Of a stretch of 48,503 bases of DNA, positions 8,700 to 16,798 are shown one piece after another. The notes beneath the pieces are model-generated. The model saw nothing but the letters and a program-made list of their open reading frames with translations. It was not told where the DNA came from and searched no databases. Both the position numbers and the translations under genes were made by a program. Source of the DNA: Verrucomicrobiaceae bacterium (GTDB taxonomy: Bacteria > Verrucomicrobiota > Verrucomicrobiia > Verrucomicrobiales > Verrucomicrobiaceae); contig JAIYDW010000096.1 of the NCBI GenBank assembly GCA_027487315.1, positions 1 to 48,503 of the forward strand. Direction: 5' to 3'. Every line of letters begins with the position of its first letter. Position 1 is the stretch's first letter.

Positions 8700-10178
8700 C
8701 TAGTCGGCGAGGATGCGGCTGGAGAGGGTTTCGAGCAGTTGCCGGAAGCCGGGTTCGTTGTTTAAGCGGGCGTCGATGACTTTGCAGGCGTGGATGACGG
8801 TGCCGTGGTCGCGGTTTCCGAACTCTTCACCGATCTGGGTGAGGGGGAGTTTGGTGAGGGTGCGGACGAGGTACATGGCGACTTGGCGGCCTTCGGCGAT
8901 GTTTTTGGGGCGGCGGGGGCCGGTGAGGTCGCTGACGCGGAGGTCGAACTGAGCGGCGACGGCGCGCTGGATGCGGTCGACGGTGACGGCCTTGGTGGGT
9001 TCCTGGTCGAGGACGTCGTGGAGGAGGCCGTGGAGGGTGGCCTCGCTGGGATTGGCGCCTTCGAGGGAGATGTGAGCGACGACGCGCATGAGGGCGCCTT
9101 CGAGTTTGCGAACGTTGCCTTTGATGCGCATGGCCATGAACTCGAGGACCCAGGGTTCGAGTTCGGTGTGGAAGTCGGCTTGTTTGCGGCGGAGGATGGC
9201 GACGCGGGTTTCGTAGTCGGGGACTTGAATTTGGGTGGTGAGACCCCATTCGAAGCGGGAGACGAGGCGGCTTTCGAGATTGCGTATCTCGCTGGGTGGG
9301 CGGTCGCTGGCGAGGACGATCTGTTTGGCGTTGTTGAAGAGTTCGTTGAAGGTGTGGAAGAACTCCTCCTGGCAGCTGTCTTTGCCGGCGAGGAAGTGGA
9401 TGTCGTCGATGATGAGGACGTCGACTTTGCGGAATTTTTGGCGGAACTGGCTGAAGGTGCCTTTTTTGATGGCCTCGATGAACTCGTTGGTGAACTGCTC
9501 GCTGGTAACGTAGCGGACGACGGCGCGTTTTTTGCGCATGAGGACCTCGCGACCGATGGCCTGCATGAGGTGAGTTTTACCGAGGCCGGAGGCGCCGTAG
9601 AAGAAGAGGGGGTTGTAGATGCGGCCGGGTTTTTCAGCGACGGCTTTGGCGACGGCGTTGGAGTAGCTGCTGTTTGAGCCGACGACGAAGGATTCGAAAC
9701 TGAACTTGGGATTCAGTCCGGCTTCGGCGAGGCTGCGAACGGGTTGGGGGGCGTCTTCGGTGACGAAGCGGCTGTCATTGCCATCGCGTTCGCGTTCAAC
9801 GGAAGGGGAGATGAGGCGCGCGACTTTGGCGGGTTGGGCGGGGGACTGTGTGGCGCTGAGAGTGGAGGGGGAACTGGAGGTGGTGATTTCGACAGGCACG
9901 GCGGTGCCGAGGACTTCGGCGACGGCGTCTGCGACGGCGACGGCGTAGTTGGACTCGATCCAGAGTTGGTGGATGGGGTTTTCGACTTGGATGCGGAAGC
10001 CGCCATTAAGTTCATCAGCGAGGGCGCGACCGAACCAGCGTTCGAAGTTATCGAGACCGAGACGGGACTTCAACAGGTCGCAGATGGCATCCCAAGCGGA
10101 GAGGGAAAGAGGGGCTGCGTTTTCTGTTGAGGCGTTGTCGTTGGTAGAATCGGGATGATGGGATGGAGAGGAGTGCAA
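8700..10178 (-). CDS. dnaA: Chromosomal replication initiator DnaA
   Basis: Binds DnaA boxes and opens the origin. 492 residues. Domain I is at about 25-95 and a variable linker at 95-150. The AAA+ core has Walker A GASGLGKTHL at 195-204 and Walker B LIIDDIHFLAG near 255. The C-terminal box-binding helix-turn-helix contains the signature RDHGTVIHACKVID. No ATG occurs near the N-terminus. The first start in frame is TTG at 10178, which gives a plausible 24-residue polar leader before domain I, and I see no Shine-Dalgarno sequence there. A rare start codon on dnaA may keep its level low (inference). Followed by dnaN. The + strand bias does not change sign here, so the gene may not mark oriC. 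Confidence 0.96.
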   Translation of the reverse strand: MHSSPSHHPDSTNDNASTENAAPLSLSAWDAICDLLKSRLGLDNFERWFGRALADELNGGFRIQVENPIHQLWIESNYAVAVADAVAEVLGTAVPVEITTSSSPSTLSATQSPAQPAKVARLISPSVERERDGNDSRFVTEDAPQPVRSLAEAGLNPKFSFESFVVGSNSSYSNAVAKAVAEKPGRIYNPLFFYGASGLGKTHLMQAIGREVLMRKKRAVVRYVTSEQFTNEFIEAIKKGTFSQFRQKFRKVDVLIIDDIHFLAGKDSCQEEFFHTFNELFNNAKQIVLASDRPPSEIRNLESRLVSRFEWGLTTQIQVPDYETRVAILRRKQADFHTELEPWVLEFMAMRIKGNVRKLEGALMRVVAHISLEGANPSEATLHGLLHDVLDQEPTKAVTVDRIQRAVAAQFDLRVSDLTGPRRPKNIAEGRQVAMYLVRTLTKLPLTQIGEEFGNRDHGTVIHACKVIDARLNNEPGFRQLLETLSSRILAD

Positions 10179-10438
10179 AGGGTGAAGGAGGGTCGAAGAG
10201 TGAGAGAAAAAAATCTGCTCTTTTGTATGGCGAAAACGACACTGTTAACAAGTGGTTTGGAAACTATTTTTTGAAACTTTGTGCGCGCGAGTTGGATTAA
10301 GTTAAAAATTTTTCGGTATGTTGTTGCGCTTATTCGCAGAGGGTCTGTGAATAGGTTGGTAACAGCACGTGAATGAGTGATCTTTTTTGTGCAAAGTTGC
10401 TGCTTGGCATGGTGTGTGCGGTGCGTTAAGGGAGCGGT
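10179..10438. other. AT-rich intergenic region between dnaA and a divergent small gene; weak DnaA-box-like sites
   Basis: 260 bases without a gene, clearly more AT-rich than the surroundings (runs such as AAAAAAATC at 10207, CTATTTTTTGAAAC at 10264 and TTAAGTTAAAAATTTTT at 10298). It holds three imperfect DnaA-box-like 9-mers: TTATTCGCA at 10330, TGTGAATAG at 10346 (reverse) and TGTGCAAAG at 10388 (reverse). Each differs from TTATCCACA by one to three bases. It must contain the dnaA promoter and could allow DnaA autoregulation. As an origin it is doubtful, because the strand composition bias does not flip here. Confidence 0.45.
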
Positions 10439-10687
10439 ATGACAGGGATACCATCGAGTCCGTGGAAGCCACTGAAAGGCATGTTGGAGGAGCGGCTGAG
10501 AGTGATTGCCGATCATGAGATGCGTGAGCGCGATGCGGCGGCGCACTTGGAGATGTTGAAGGATGTGTCGCTGCGGTTGATGGCGGAGCAGGAACGACTG
10601 GCGGATGTGCTGCCGCCGAGGTTGAAGCACTTTTTGGCGCAGGCGAGTTATTCGAAAGCGTTGGATTGGATCAGCGAGCAGGAGTGA
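10439..10687 (+). CDS. Small charged alpha-helical protein of unknown function
   Basis: 82 residues, no signal peptide or membrane segment. Glu, Arg, Leu and Ala dominate, giving long predicted amphipathic helices (LEERLRVIADHEMRERDAAA, then LEMLKDVSLRLMAEQERLAD). It ends FLAQASYSKALDWISEQE. A good Shine-Dalgarno GGGAG sits seven bases before the ATG, one of the few clear ones in the window, which supports it as a real gene. It is divergent from dnaA across the AT-rich region and convergent with the CNNM/CBS gene. I do not recognise it. Size and helical nature would fit a small DNA- or protein-binding helper, but that is speculation. Confidence 0.65.
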   Translation: MTGIPSSPWKPLKGMLEERLRVIADHEMRERDAAAHLEMLKDVSLRLMAEQERLADVLPPRLKHFLAQASYSKALDWISEQE

Positions 10688-10695
10688 CGGAATGA

Positions 10696-10720
10696 TGCCT
10701 CGGAGAGGTGAGGTACTTTT
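10696..10720 (+). terminator. Weak candidate intrinsic terminator
   Basis: TGCCTC (10696-10701) can pair with GAGGTA (10710-10715) through a G-T wobble, followed by CTTTT. It lies between the convergent ends of the 82-residue gene and the CNNM/CBS gene. The stem is short, so this is only a candidate. Confidence 0.3.
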
Positions 10721-10724
10721 GGGG

Positions 10725-12134
10725 TCACTCTGGATCTGAAATTTCCGTGGGTTGTTCGAGGCGCTTGAAGTGGAGCTGGATGATGCGGCGGTTATCGGCC
10801 TTGGTGACGGTGACCAAGAAGCCTTCGATTTCGACGGTCTCTCCGATCTTGGGGAGGTGACCGAGTTTTTGAGTGACGTAGCCGCCGATGGTGGTGACTT
10901 CCTCGTTCTCGAGTTTGATGGAGACGAGTTCTTCGAGTTCGTAGAGGTTGAAGGTGCCTGCGGTGGTGAATTCCTCGCGGTCTTTGATGAGGTCGAACTC
11001 GGCTTTTTCAGCTTCATCGAATTCGTCTTTGATATCGCCGACGATTTCTTCCATGATGTTGTCGAAGGTGACGATGCCGACAGCGCCGCCGTATTCGTCG
11101 ACGGCAAGAGCGATGTGAGCGCGGGTTTCGCGGAAGCGCGGGAGGAGTTTGTCAATGGGGAGCATTTCAGGGACCATGAGGAGGTCCCGTTTGATCTTAC
11201 GGAGATCTGCGTCGGGTTTGTTGAGGAGGGGGAGGAGATCTTTGATGTGGATGAGGCCGAGGGTTTCGTCGAGGTGGCCTTTGACGAGAGGGAAGCGGGT
11301 GTGTTTGGAGTCGATGGCGACTTTGAGGTTGGCCTCGAAACTGTCTTCGATGTCGAGAGAGATGACGAGGTTGCGTGGCGTCATGACATCGCGGACGCAG
11401 CGGTCGTTGAGGGCGAGGACATTGAGGAGGATGTCCTTTTCGGTGGTGGTCACTTCCGAGGATTTTTCACTTTCGGCGACGATGTGGCGGAGTTCTTCTT
11501 CGGAGTGGGCGAGTTCGGACTCGGAGACGGCTTCGATTTTGAGGCAGGTTTTGAGGAGCCAGTTGGCGGTGCCGTTGAGGACCCAGATGGCCGGTTTGAA
11601 GAGGGTGTAGAAAAAGTGGAGGGGGGTGCTGACGGCGAGGGTGGTGCCGAGGGATTTGCGAATGGCGAGGGACTTGGGCATCAGTTCGCCGAGGACGACA
11701 TGGAGGAAGGTGACGACGCTGTAGGCGAGGACGTAGGAGAGGGTAGTGATGACGGCTTCGTTGGTGAGGCCGATTTTGAAGAAGACCGGCTGGATGAGGC
11801 GGTTGATGAAGGGTTCGCCGAGGCTGCCCAGGGCGATACTTGCCAGGGTGATGCCGAGCTGGGTGGCGGAGAGGTATCCGTCAAGGTGTTGGACTTGATT
11901 GCGGGCGCGGATGGCGCCGGCTTTGCCTTCGGCGATAGCGGCCTCGAGTTGGGAGCTGCGGACTTTGACAATGGCGAACTCGGCGGCGACGAAGAAGGCG
12001 TTCAGGAAGACGAAGAAGAGAACGGCGAGGGAGCGCCATGTGAGTTCGGCGCCGGACATGTTCCAGTCCCGGATCAGCTCTTCATGGCCGGCGAGGGCCA
12101 GGAAGGGGAGCGTTAGGGAGGAAAGAAGGATCAT
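10725..12134 (-). CDS. CNNM/DUF21-CBS-CorC_HlyC membrane protein (TlyC/CorC family)
   Basis: 469 residues. After an N-terminal hydrophobic segment, the DUF21 transmembrane domain (about 25-215) carries the family motif FFVAAEFAIVKVRSSQLE and ATQLGITLASIALGSLGEP. A CBS pair follows (about 225-345, with VRDVMTPRNLV and LGLIHIKDLLPLL), then a C-terminal CorC_HlyC transporter-associated domain (about 370-455, with VTTIGGYVTQKLGHLPKIGE). Members are linked to Mg2+/Co2+ or Na+ transport; the 'hemolysin' label is historical. It starts 39 nt after the FmdB-type gene and is probably the last gene of the rpsN operon. Ion specificity cannot be told from sequence. Confidence 0.9.
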   Translation of the reverse strand: MILLSSLTLPFLALAGHEELIRDWNMSGAELTWRSLAVLFFVFLNAFFVAAEFAIVKVRSSQLEAAIAEGKAGAIRARNQVQHLDGYLSATQLGITLASIALGSLGEPFINRLIQPVFFKIGLTNEAVITTLSYVLAYSVVTFLHVVLGELMPKSLAIRKSLGTTLAVSTPLHFFYTLFKPAIWVLNGTANWLLKTCLKIEAVSESELAHSEEELRHIVAESEKSSEVTTTEKDILLNVLALNDRCVRDVMTPRNLVISLDIEDSFEANLKVAIDSKHTRFPLVKGHLDETLGLIHIKDLLPLLNKPDADLRKIKRDLLMVPEMLPIDKLLPRFRETRAHIALAVDEYGGAVGIVTFDNIMEEIVGDIKDEFDEAEKAEFDLIKDREEFTTAGTFNLYELEELVSIKLENEEVTTIGGYVTQKLGHLPKIGETVEIEGFLVTVTKADNRRIIQLHFKRLEQPTEISDPE

Positions 12135-12173
12135 GAAAAGAGTGGCTCGAACGGGGGCAGGTTCGAGAGGGGG

Positions 12174-12425
12174 CTAGAGGCGCTCGTAGTTGCCGTCAGA
12201 GCGTTTTTCGAGGATGGTGAATCCAGCGGCTTTGGCATCGCTCACCGACAGGGGTTTGGTGAGTTTGGGGGTATTGAAACCGGTGACGAGTTTGGTCACG
12301 GGTTGCTTGCAGAGGGGGCAATGGGTGAGGGGAGGCCGATCCATGGGGCGCCGGAGGTCGAATCCTCTTCGGCAGGAGGCACAGCCCTTTTCGGGATCCT
12401 CAGCGGTGTAGGAGTAGGTGGGCAT
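12174..12425 (-). CDS. FmdB-type zinc ribbon protein
   Basis: 83 residues beginning MPTYSYTAEDPEKGCASCRR, the hallmark start of FmdB-family zinc ribbons, with two cysteine pairs (CASC and CPLC) that should bind one zinc ion. The C-terminal half is basic and polar (VSDAKAAGFTILEKRSDGNY). The open frame extends upstream to 12632 but that would run into rpsN; the ATG at 12425 matches the family. It lies 89 nt after rpsN and 39 nt before the CNNM/CBS gene, all on the minus strand. FmdB proteins are thought to be regulatory, but their targets are poorly known. Confidence 0.88.
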   Translation of the reverse strand: MPTYSYTAEDPEKGCASCRRGFDLRRPMDRPPLTHCPLCKQPVTKLVTGFNTPKLTKPLSVSDAKAAGFTILEKRSDGNYERL

Positions 12426-12514
12426 GGGTTTAAATGCAGCCGATCTCCACACACATGGTTCATCTGGACGGAAAACCCGCCGTCCAGTTCGGGAGGCTGG
12501 AGAAGGCGAGGCGC

Positions 12515-12784
12515 CTACCAGCTGGACTTGGTCACGCCGGGGATGAGACCATGGGAGGCCATCTCGCGGAAAGTGATCCGGGACATTTGGAAGCGACGCA
12601 TGAAGGCGCGACGGCGACCGGAGACGCGGCAACGGTTGATCAGGCGAGTGGGGCTCGAATCACGGGGAAGCAGTGACAAGCCGACATGGTCGCCTGCCGC
12701 TTTCAACTCCGCACGGAGTTTAGCGTATTTTTCGACTGTCTTGCGTTTGCGCTTATCGCGCTCCAACCAACTTTTCTTAGCCAT
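12515..12784 (-). CDS. rpsN: 30S ribosomal protein S14, zinc-independent type
   Basis: Binds 16S rRNA in the head of the small subunit. 89 residues, the length of the long S14 form. It starts [20 protein letters not shown] and contains the signature [19 protein letters not shown], ending [17 protein letters not shown]. The CxxC pairs of the zinc-binding short form are missing, so this is the zinc-independent (C-minus) version. It stands outside a ribosomal protein operon, with FmdB-type and CNNM/CBS genes downstream. Genes for zinc-independent S14 are often zinc-regulated in other bacteria; no Zur-like site could be recognised here. Confidence 0.96.
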   Translation of the reverse strand: MAKKSWLERDKRKRKTVEKYAKLRAELKAAGDHVGLSLLPRDSSPTRLINRCRVSGRRRAFMRRFQMSRITFREMASHGLIPGVTKSSW

Positions 12785-12861
12785 AGGGGTGGGTAAATTG
12801 CCGGGAAGATGGAAAAGCGCAACCGGAATTTTTCCATTGGCGTGTTGAGCGTTCCTCGCTA

Positions 12862-12951
12862 ATGAAGCGGTGCATGATTTCTGGAATGATCCTCGCCTCT
12901 GTTTTTCTCCTGATGGGAATTGCTGTTTTTGGTTACCTCAAGAACGGCTGA
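12862..12951 (+). CDS. Candidate 29-residue single-span membrane peptide
   Basis: ATG at 12862, TGA at 12949-12951. The peptide begins [20 protein letters not shown] and ends AVFGYLKNG: two basic residues, then about 20 hydrophobic residues, then a short Lys/Asn tail, the layout of small bacterial membrane proteins. No Shine-Dalgarno sequence is visible. What makes it worth listing is the strong + strand terminator 35 bases downstream (12986-13010), which has no other + strand gene to serve. It is divergent from rpsN. It could also be chance or the remnant of a signal peptide. Confidence 0.35.
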   Translation: MKRCMISGMILASVFLLMGIAVFGYLKNG

Positions 12952-12985
12952 GCGGCTGTGTTTGCGGTCGTTGGGGGAGTTTATG

Positions 12986-13010
12986 AAGTCGCTCGAGGAA
13001 GCGACTTTTT
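12986..13010 (+). terminator. Intrinsic terminator upstream of xylG
   Basis: Perfect 8-bp stem AAGTCGCT (12986-12993) / AGCGACTT (13000-13007), six-base loop, and a T-run ending at 13010. The T-run is only on the + strand, so it ends a + transcript starting between rpsN and here, insulating xylG. Confidence 0.75.
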
Positions 13011-13050
13011 GTGGCTGGGCTTGCATTTCTCCGGGGATTGAGGGCAGAAT

Positions 13051-14589
13051 GTGGGAATGACTGTCACTGATAGCGCGGGAAAGGTGGTGCTGAAAGCGGA
13101 AGGGATTTCGAAGTCCTTTCCGGGGGTGAGGGCGCTTCGGGAGGTGAGTTTTGATCTGAGGGCAGGGGAGATTCACGCGATTTGTGGTGAGAATGGGGCG
13201 GGGAAGAGTACGCTGATCAAGCTGCTGTCGGGGATTCATGCGCATGGGAGTTATGAGGGGCGATTTGAGGTGGGAGGTGAGGAGGCGCGGTTTGGATCGA
13301 TCGCGGATGCGGGGCGGGCGGGGATTGCGGTGATTTATCAGGAGTTGGCGTTGGTGGAGGAGATGACGGTGGCGGAGAATTTGTTTTTGGGGTCGGAGCC
13401 GAAGCGGTTGGGGGGGGTGCTGGTGGACTGGCCGAGGGTGTATCGGGAGGCGCGGGGGCTGCTGGGGAGATTTGAGGTGGAGCTGGATCCGGCGGCGAAG
13501 GTGGGGGATTTGGGGGTGGGTCAGAAGCAGTTGGTAGAGATTGTGAAGGCGCTGGCGAAGGAGAGTCGGATTTTGATTTTGGACGAGCCGACGGCGGCGT
13601 TGGCAGAGCATGAGGTGCAGGTGCTGCTGGGGATTTTGCGGGATTTGAAGAAGCGGGGGATTGCCTGCATCTACATTTCACACAAGCTGGAGGAGGTGTT
13701 TGCGGTGGCGGACCGGATTACGGTGCTGCGGGATGGGGCGACGATTGTGACGAAAGCGGCGAGCGAGATGGATCGGGGTGGGGTGATTCGGCACATGGTG
13801 GGGCGGGAAATTGGGGATTTGTTTCCGAGGCGAGCAGGGAGTGTCGGGGAGGTGGTGCTGGAGGTGGAGGGACTAGGGGCGGGCGGTGCTGAGGGGAGTG
13901 AGATGGAGTTGGAGGGTGTGAGTTTTTCTTTGCGAGCGGGGGAGGTGCTGGGGATTGGGGGATTGATGGGGGCGGGGCGGACGGAGTTGCTCATGCATTT
14001 GTTTGGGTGTTGGGGGAGGCGTCGGGCGGGGGAGGTGAAGTTGTTGGGGGTGGATACGGGAAGAGCGGGACCGTCGGAGTTGCTGAGACGAGGGATGGGG
14101 CTGGTGAGTGAGGACCGGCGGAGGTATGGGCTGGTGTTGGAACAGGAGATTGGGTTCAATTTGTCGCTGGCGTCATTGCGGCAGTTTTCGCGGTTGGGGT
14201 TTGTGGACCGGCAGGCGGAGAGGCAGAGCAATGAGGGGCTGTTTTCGGCGTTGCGAGTGAAGGCGCCGGGATTGGAGGAGGTGGTGGGGAGGTTGTCGGG
14301 AGGCAATCAGCAGAAAGTGGTGCTGGGGAAGGTGTTGATGACGGAGCCGAAGGTGGTGTTGCTGGATGAGCCGACGCGGGGGATTGATGTGGGAGCGAAG
14401 TTGGAGATTTATGAGTTGGTGAATCGACTGACGGCGGAAGGAAAGGCGGTGATTTTGGTATCGAGTGAATTGCCCGAGTTGATTGGGATGAGTGACCGGA
14501 TTTTGATGCTGCACGAGGGACGTGTGGGGGGTGAGTTTGCGAGGGAGGAGGCGACGCAGGAGCGGTTGATGGAGGCGGCGATGGGTTGA
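13051..14589 (+). CDS. xylG: D-xylose-type ABC importer ATP-binding protein
   Basis: Cytoplasmic ATPase subunit with two fused nucleotide-binding domains, 512 residues. Domain 1 has Walker A CGENGAGKST (45-54), the xylose-type stretch HGSYEG, signature VGQKQLVEIVKALAKE and Walker B ILILDEPTAAL (about 175). Domain 2 has the usual degenerate Walker A GGLMGAGRTELL, then LSGGNQQKVVLGKVL and VVLLDEPTRGIDVGAK (about 415-445). From memory, the HGSYEG/GEE stretch and overall pattern match E. coli XylG better than RbsA or MglA. GTG at 13051 has GAGGG eight bases upstream; ATG at 13057 is the alternative. Its permease partner XylH is at 24966, not adjacent. A histidine kinase gene follows by 58 nt, possibly co-transcribed. 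Confidence 0.9.
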   Translation: MGMTVTDSAGKVVLKAEGISKSFPGVRALREVSFDLRAGEIHAICGENGAGKSTLIKLLSGIHAHGSYEGRFEVGGEEARFGSIADAGRAGIAVIYQELALVEEMTVAENLFLGSEPKRLGGVLVDWPRVYREARGLLGRFEVELDPAAKVGDLGVGQKQLVEIVKALAKESRILILDEPTAALAEHEVQVLLGILRDLKKRGIACIYISHKLEEVFAVADRITVLRDGATIVTKAASEMDRGGVIRHMVGREIGDLFPRRAGSVGEVVLEVEGLGAGGAEGSEMELEGVSFSLRAGEVLGIGGLMGAGRTELLMHLFGCWGRRRAGEVKLLGVDTGRAGPSELLRRGMGLVSEDRRRYGLVLEQEIGFNLSLASLRQFSRLGFVDRQAERQSNEGLFSALRVKAPGLEEVVGRLSGGNQQKVVLGKVLMTEPKVVLLDEPTRGIDVGAKLEIYELVNRLTAEGKAVILVSSELPELIGMSDRILMLHEGRVGGEFAREEATQERLMEAAMG

Positions 14590-14647
14590 GGTTGATTTGG
14601 GAAGGGTTGCAGTAACAGGTCTGGAAGGAATTCGCGGGGGGAATCAA

Positions 14648-16798
14648 ATGGAAGCTTGCGCAGGGGCTTCGGATTTTGGCAGACTGCGCGTCCCCATGAA
14701 AAACGCGCTGTTTTTTATCATTGGAGGCTCTCTGTGGGGGCTTCTGCTTGTCAAGATTGGGGCTGTCGAGGCGCAGCCATTGATAAGTGTTGCTGAGGCG
14801 CGAGCCCAACAAGGAGTTGCTGACGGTGCTGAAGTGAGGGTGAAGGGACAGATCACGTTCTGCAGCCAGTCGATGGGGGTCGCGTTTGTGCAGGATGCGA
14901 CGGGAGGGATCGGGTTTGATCCGCGGAAGCGCGGGAAGGCCTTGCCGAAGGTTGGTGAGTGGGTGGAGGTGAGGGGGAAACTCGCCCGGCGTCAAGGGAT
15001 GGTGATGATTTTGAATGATGACAAGACATTTGGCGCGCCCGAGGTTGAGGTGATTGGACGTTCCGGGAAGAGAATAGGGGCGAAACCTTTTGATCTCGAT
15101 GATGCGGCGGAGATGCGGGTCGATGGACTGTTAACGCGAGTTTCGGGAGTGGTGCGACGGATTACCCAGGGAGTGCACGAGCAGGCACCCATGCAGGTGG
15201 AGATTAGTTCGACGTCCGGGTATGCGATCGCCCGATTGCCATGGACCGAAGAGAGGCCTAGCTCGCAGGAGATGAATGGCTGGATCAACGAGGTGGTCAC
15301 TGTGCATGGGGTGCTCGTGTGCCAGGCATCACCGCCGATGCTGGCGCGCGACGCTCAGGCGTTGATCTTGGTTCCTGGGAAGGCGGCGTGGAGAATGGAA
15401 CCTGAAGCGTTAGACGAAGTCTTTGCGCGAGAACCGGCTGTGTTTTCAGAGACGATACCGATAGCGACCGGAACCCAGCCGGGGGATCGGCTTCACTTGA
15501 GCGGGGTGGTAACGGCAGCGAAGGCGCGGCGCTGGGTGAGTTTGAGGACGGCGACGGGCAGTGTTCTGGTGCAGACCCGACAGATGGGAACCTTCGTGCC
15601 AGGAGAGCGGCTTTCGGTTGCCTGCTGGCCGCAGAACCGAGGGGGTCAAGTGATGCTGCTGGATGGAGTATGTCGAAGTCGTGGCTATGAGGCACCGCCT
15701 GATCCTTTGGTAATAGAACCGACGGTCGATGGGGAATTGCCGCCAGTGATGGAGTTGGTCAGGATGACGGGGGAGCTGCACCATCATTTGATTTCCGGAG
15801 GGGTGCCCCATCTTTCGCTGGTGTTAGACAATGGGCGAAGTTTTGAATTGGAGTGGAGGACGTTGCTGAAAGAGGAACAGGTGGCCAAGTTGGAGGATGG
15901 AAGTCGAATTGAGGTGACTGGTTTGTTGAAGGCCAAACACGAAGACATTGCCGAGGAGACGTCTATTAGCCATTCAGTCATGCTGCGAAGCATGGCAGAT
16001 ATCACACAGCTTCGTTTGCCGAGCTGGTGGACGAGGTCGCGGCTATCCTTTGCTGCCTGGGCACTGTTTGGGGTCGTCATGGTGATGGTGCCGACGGCCC
16101 TGATTTCGCGAAGGCACATTCACCGTCAGGAGCGTCAAATTCGAGTGATTGAGTTGAGAGCGGCGGCGGAGGAAGAAAGGCGGCGGATTGCGAGGGAGTT
16201 TCATGATACCTTGCAGCAGCAGTTGTCTGCAGCGACCTTGCATCTTGAGACCTTGAAGGGGGCAATCGAGGCGGCTCCGGAGATGATTCCGGGTCTTGTT
16301 GACGACACGACAGCGATGGTGCGCCATTGTCAGATTGAGGCGCGGCATTGTTTATGGGATTTGAGAACGGAGGCCCCAGCCCGAGAGGACCTGGCAGAAG
16401 CCCTCAGGCAATGGCTGGGGATGCGGGGTGCGCAGATTAAGAGTGCCCAGTTGCACTTTGAGGTGCGGGGGGAGGTTCCCACTTTACCTGAAGATGTTCC
16501 GTTTCAACTGCTGCGAATCGCCCAGGAAGCGGTGAACAATGCCTTGGCGCATGCGGCAGCCACGCAGGTCTCAGTTCGATTGGTCTGCCGGAAGATGGAT
16601 TTAGAATTGCAGATCTGGGATGACGGACGTGGATTCAACACTGAGGAAATTCATGTGGGGCACTTTGGTCTTACGGGCCAGAAGGAACGAGCGCAAAAAA
16701 TCGGAGCCACTCTGCATTTGATCAGCCATCCGGAAGATGGGACTCGCGTCACATTAAACCTTCCCATTCCTCTCTTTGCCTATGCAAGCGTCAGCTAA
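14648..16798 (+). CDS. NarL-type sensor histidine kinase with large extracytoplasmic domain
   Basis: 716 residues from ATG 14648, which has a G-rich Shine-Dalgarno (GGGGGGAA) ending five bases upstream. ATG 14696 would give a cleaner signal peptide (MKNALFFIIGGSLWGLLLVK) but has no ribosome site. Order: signal/anchor, then about 410 extracytoplasmic residues with three or four OB-fold-like units (DGAEVRVKGQITFCSQSMGV is the clearest). One membrane span follows (about 463-485), then a HisKA_3 dimerisation region with phospho-acceptor His519 in RRRIAREFHDTLQQQ, and an ATPase domain with N-box AQEAVNNALAHA and DDGRGFN. It overlaps the response regulator gene by 17 nt, so they are a coupled pair. 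The ligand is unknown. Its position after xylG makes a sugar or breakdown product an attractive guess, not a finding. Confidence 0.9.
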   Translation: MEACAGASDFGRLRVPMKNALFFIIGGSLWGLLLVKIGAVEAQPLISVAEARAQQGVADGAEVRVKGQITFCSQSMGVAFVQDATGGIGFDPRKRGKALPKVGEWVEVRGKLARRQGMVMILNDDKTFGAPEVEVIGRSGKRIGAKPFDLDDAAEMRVDGLLTRVSGVVRRITQGVHEQAPMQVEISSTSGYAIARLPWTEERPSSQEMNGWINEVVTVHGVLVCQASPPMLARDAQALILVPGKAAWRMEPEALDEVFAREPAVFSETIPIATGTQPGDRLHLSGVVTAAKARRWVSLRTATGSVLVQTRQMGTFVPGERLSVACWPQNRGGQVMLLDGVCRSRGYEAPPDPLVIEPTVDGELPPVMELVRMTGELHHHLISGGVPHLSLVLDNGRSFELEWRTLLKEEQVAKLEDGSRIEVTGLLKAKHEDIAEETSISHSVMLRSMADITQLRLPSWWTRSRLSFAAWALFGVVMVMVPTALISRRHIHRQERQIRVIELRAAAEEERRRIAREFHDTLQQQLSAATLHLETLKGAIEAAPEMIPGLVDDTTAMVRHCQIEARHCLWDLRTEAPAREDLAEALRQWLGMRGAQIKSAQLHFEVRGEVPTLPEDVPFQLLRIAQEAVNNALAHAAATQVSVRLVCRKMDLELQIWDDGRGFNTEEIHVGHFGLTGQKERAQKIGATLHLISHPEDGTRVTLNLPIPLFAYASVS

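Noticed and set aside
10179-10438. Replication origin (oriC) next to dnaA
   Set aside because: It is AT-rich and has three DnaA-box-like 9-mers, but none is a perfect box and the G-over-C bias on the + strand continues unchanged on both sides. Kept only as an AT-rich promoter region.
10752-12116. 454-codon + strand open frame opposite the CNNM/CBS gene
   Set aside because: Composition of a codon-bias shadow; the minus-strand gene has clear DUF21, CBS and CorC_HlyC motifs.
12426-12632. Longer start for the FmdB-type protein
   Set aside because: The extension would overlap rpsN and reads as unrelated sequence; FmdB proteins begin with the MPxYxY motif found at 12425.
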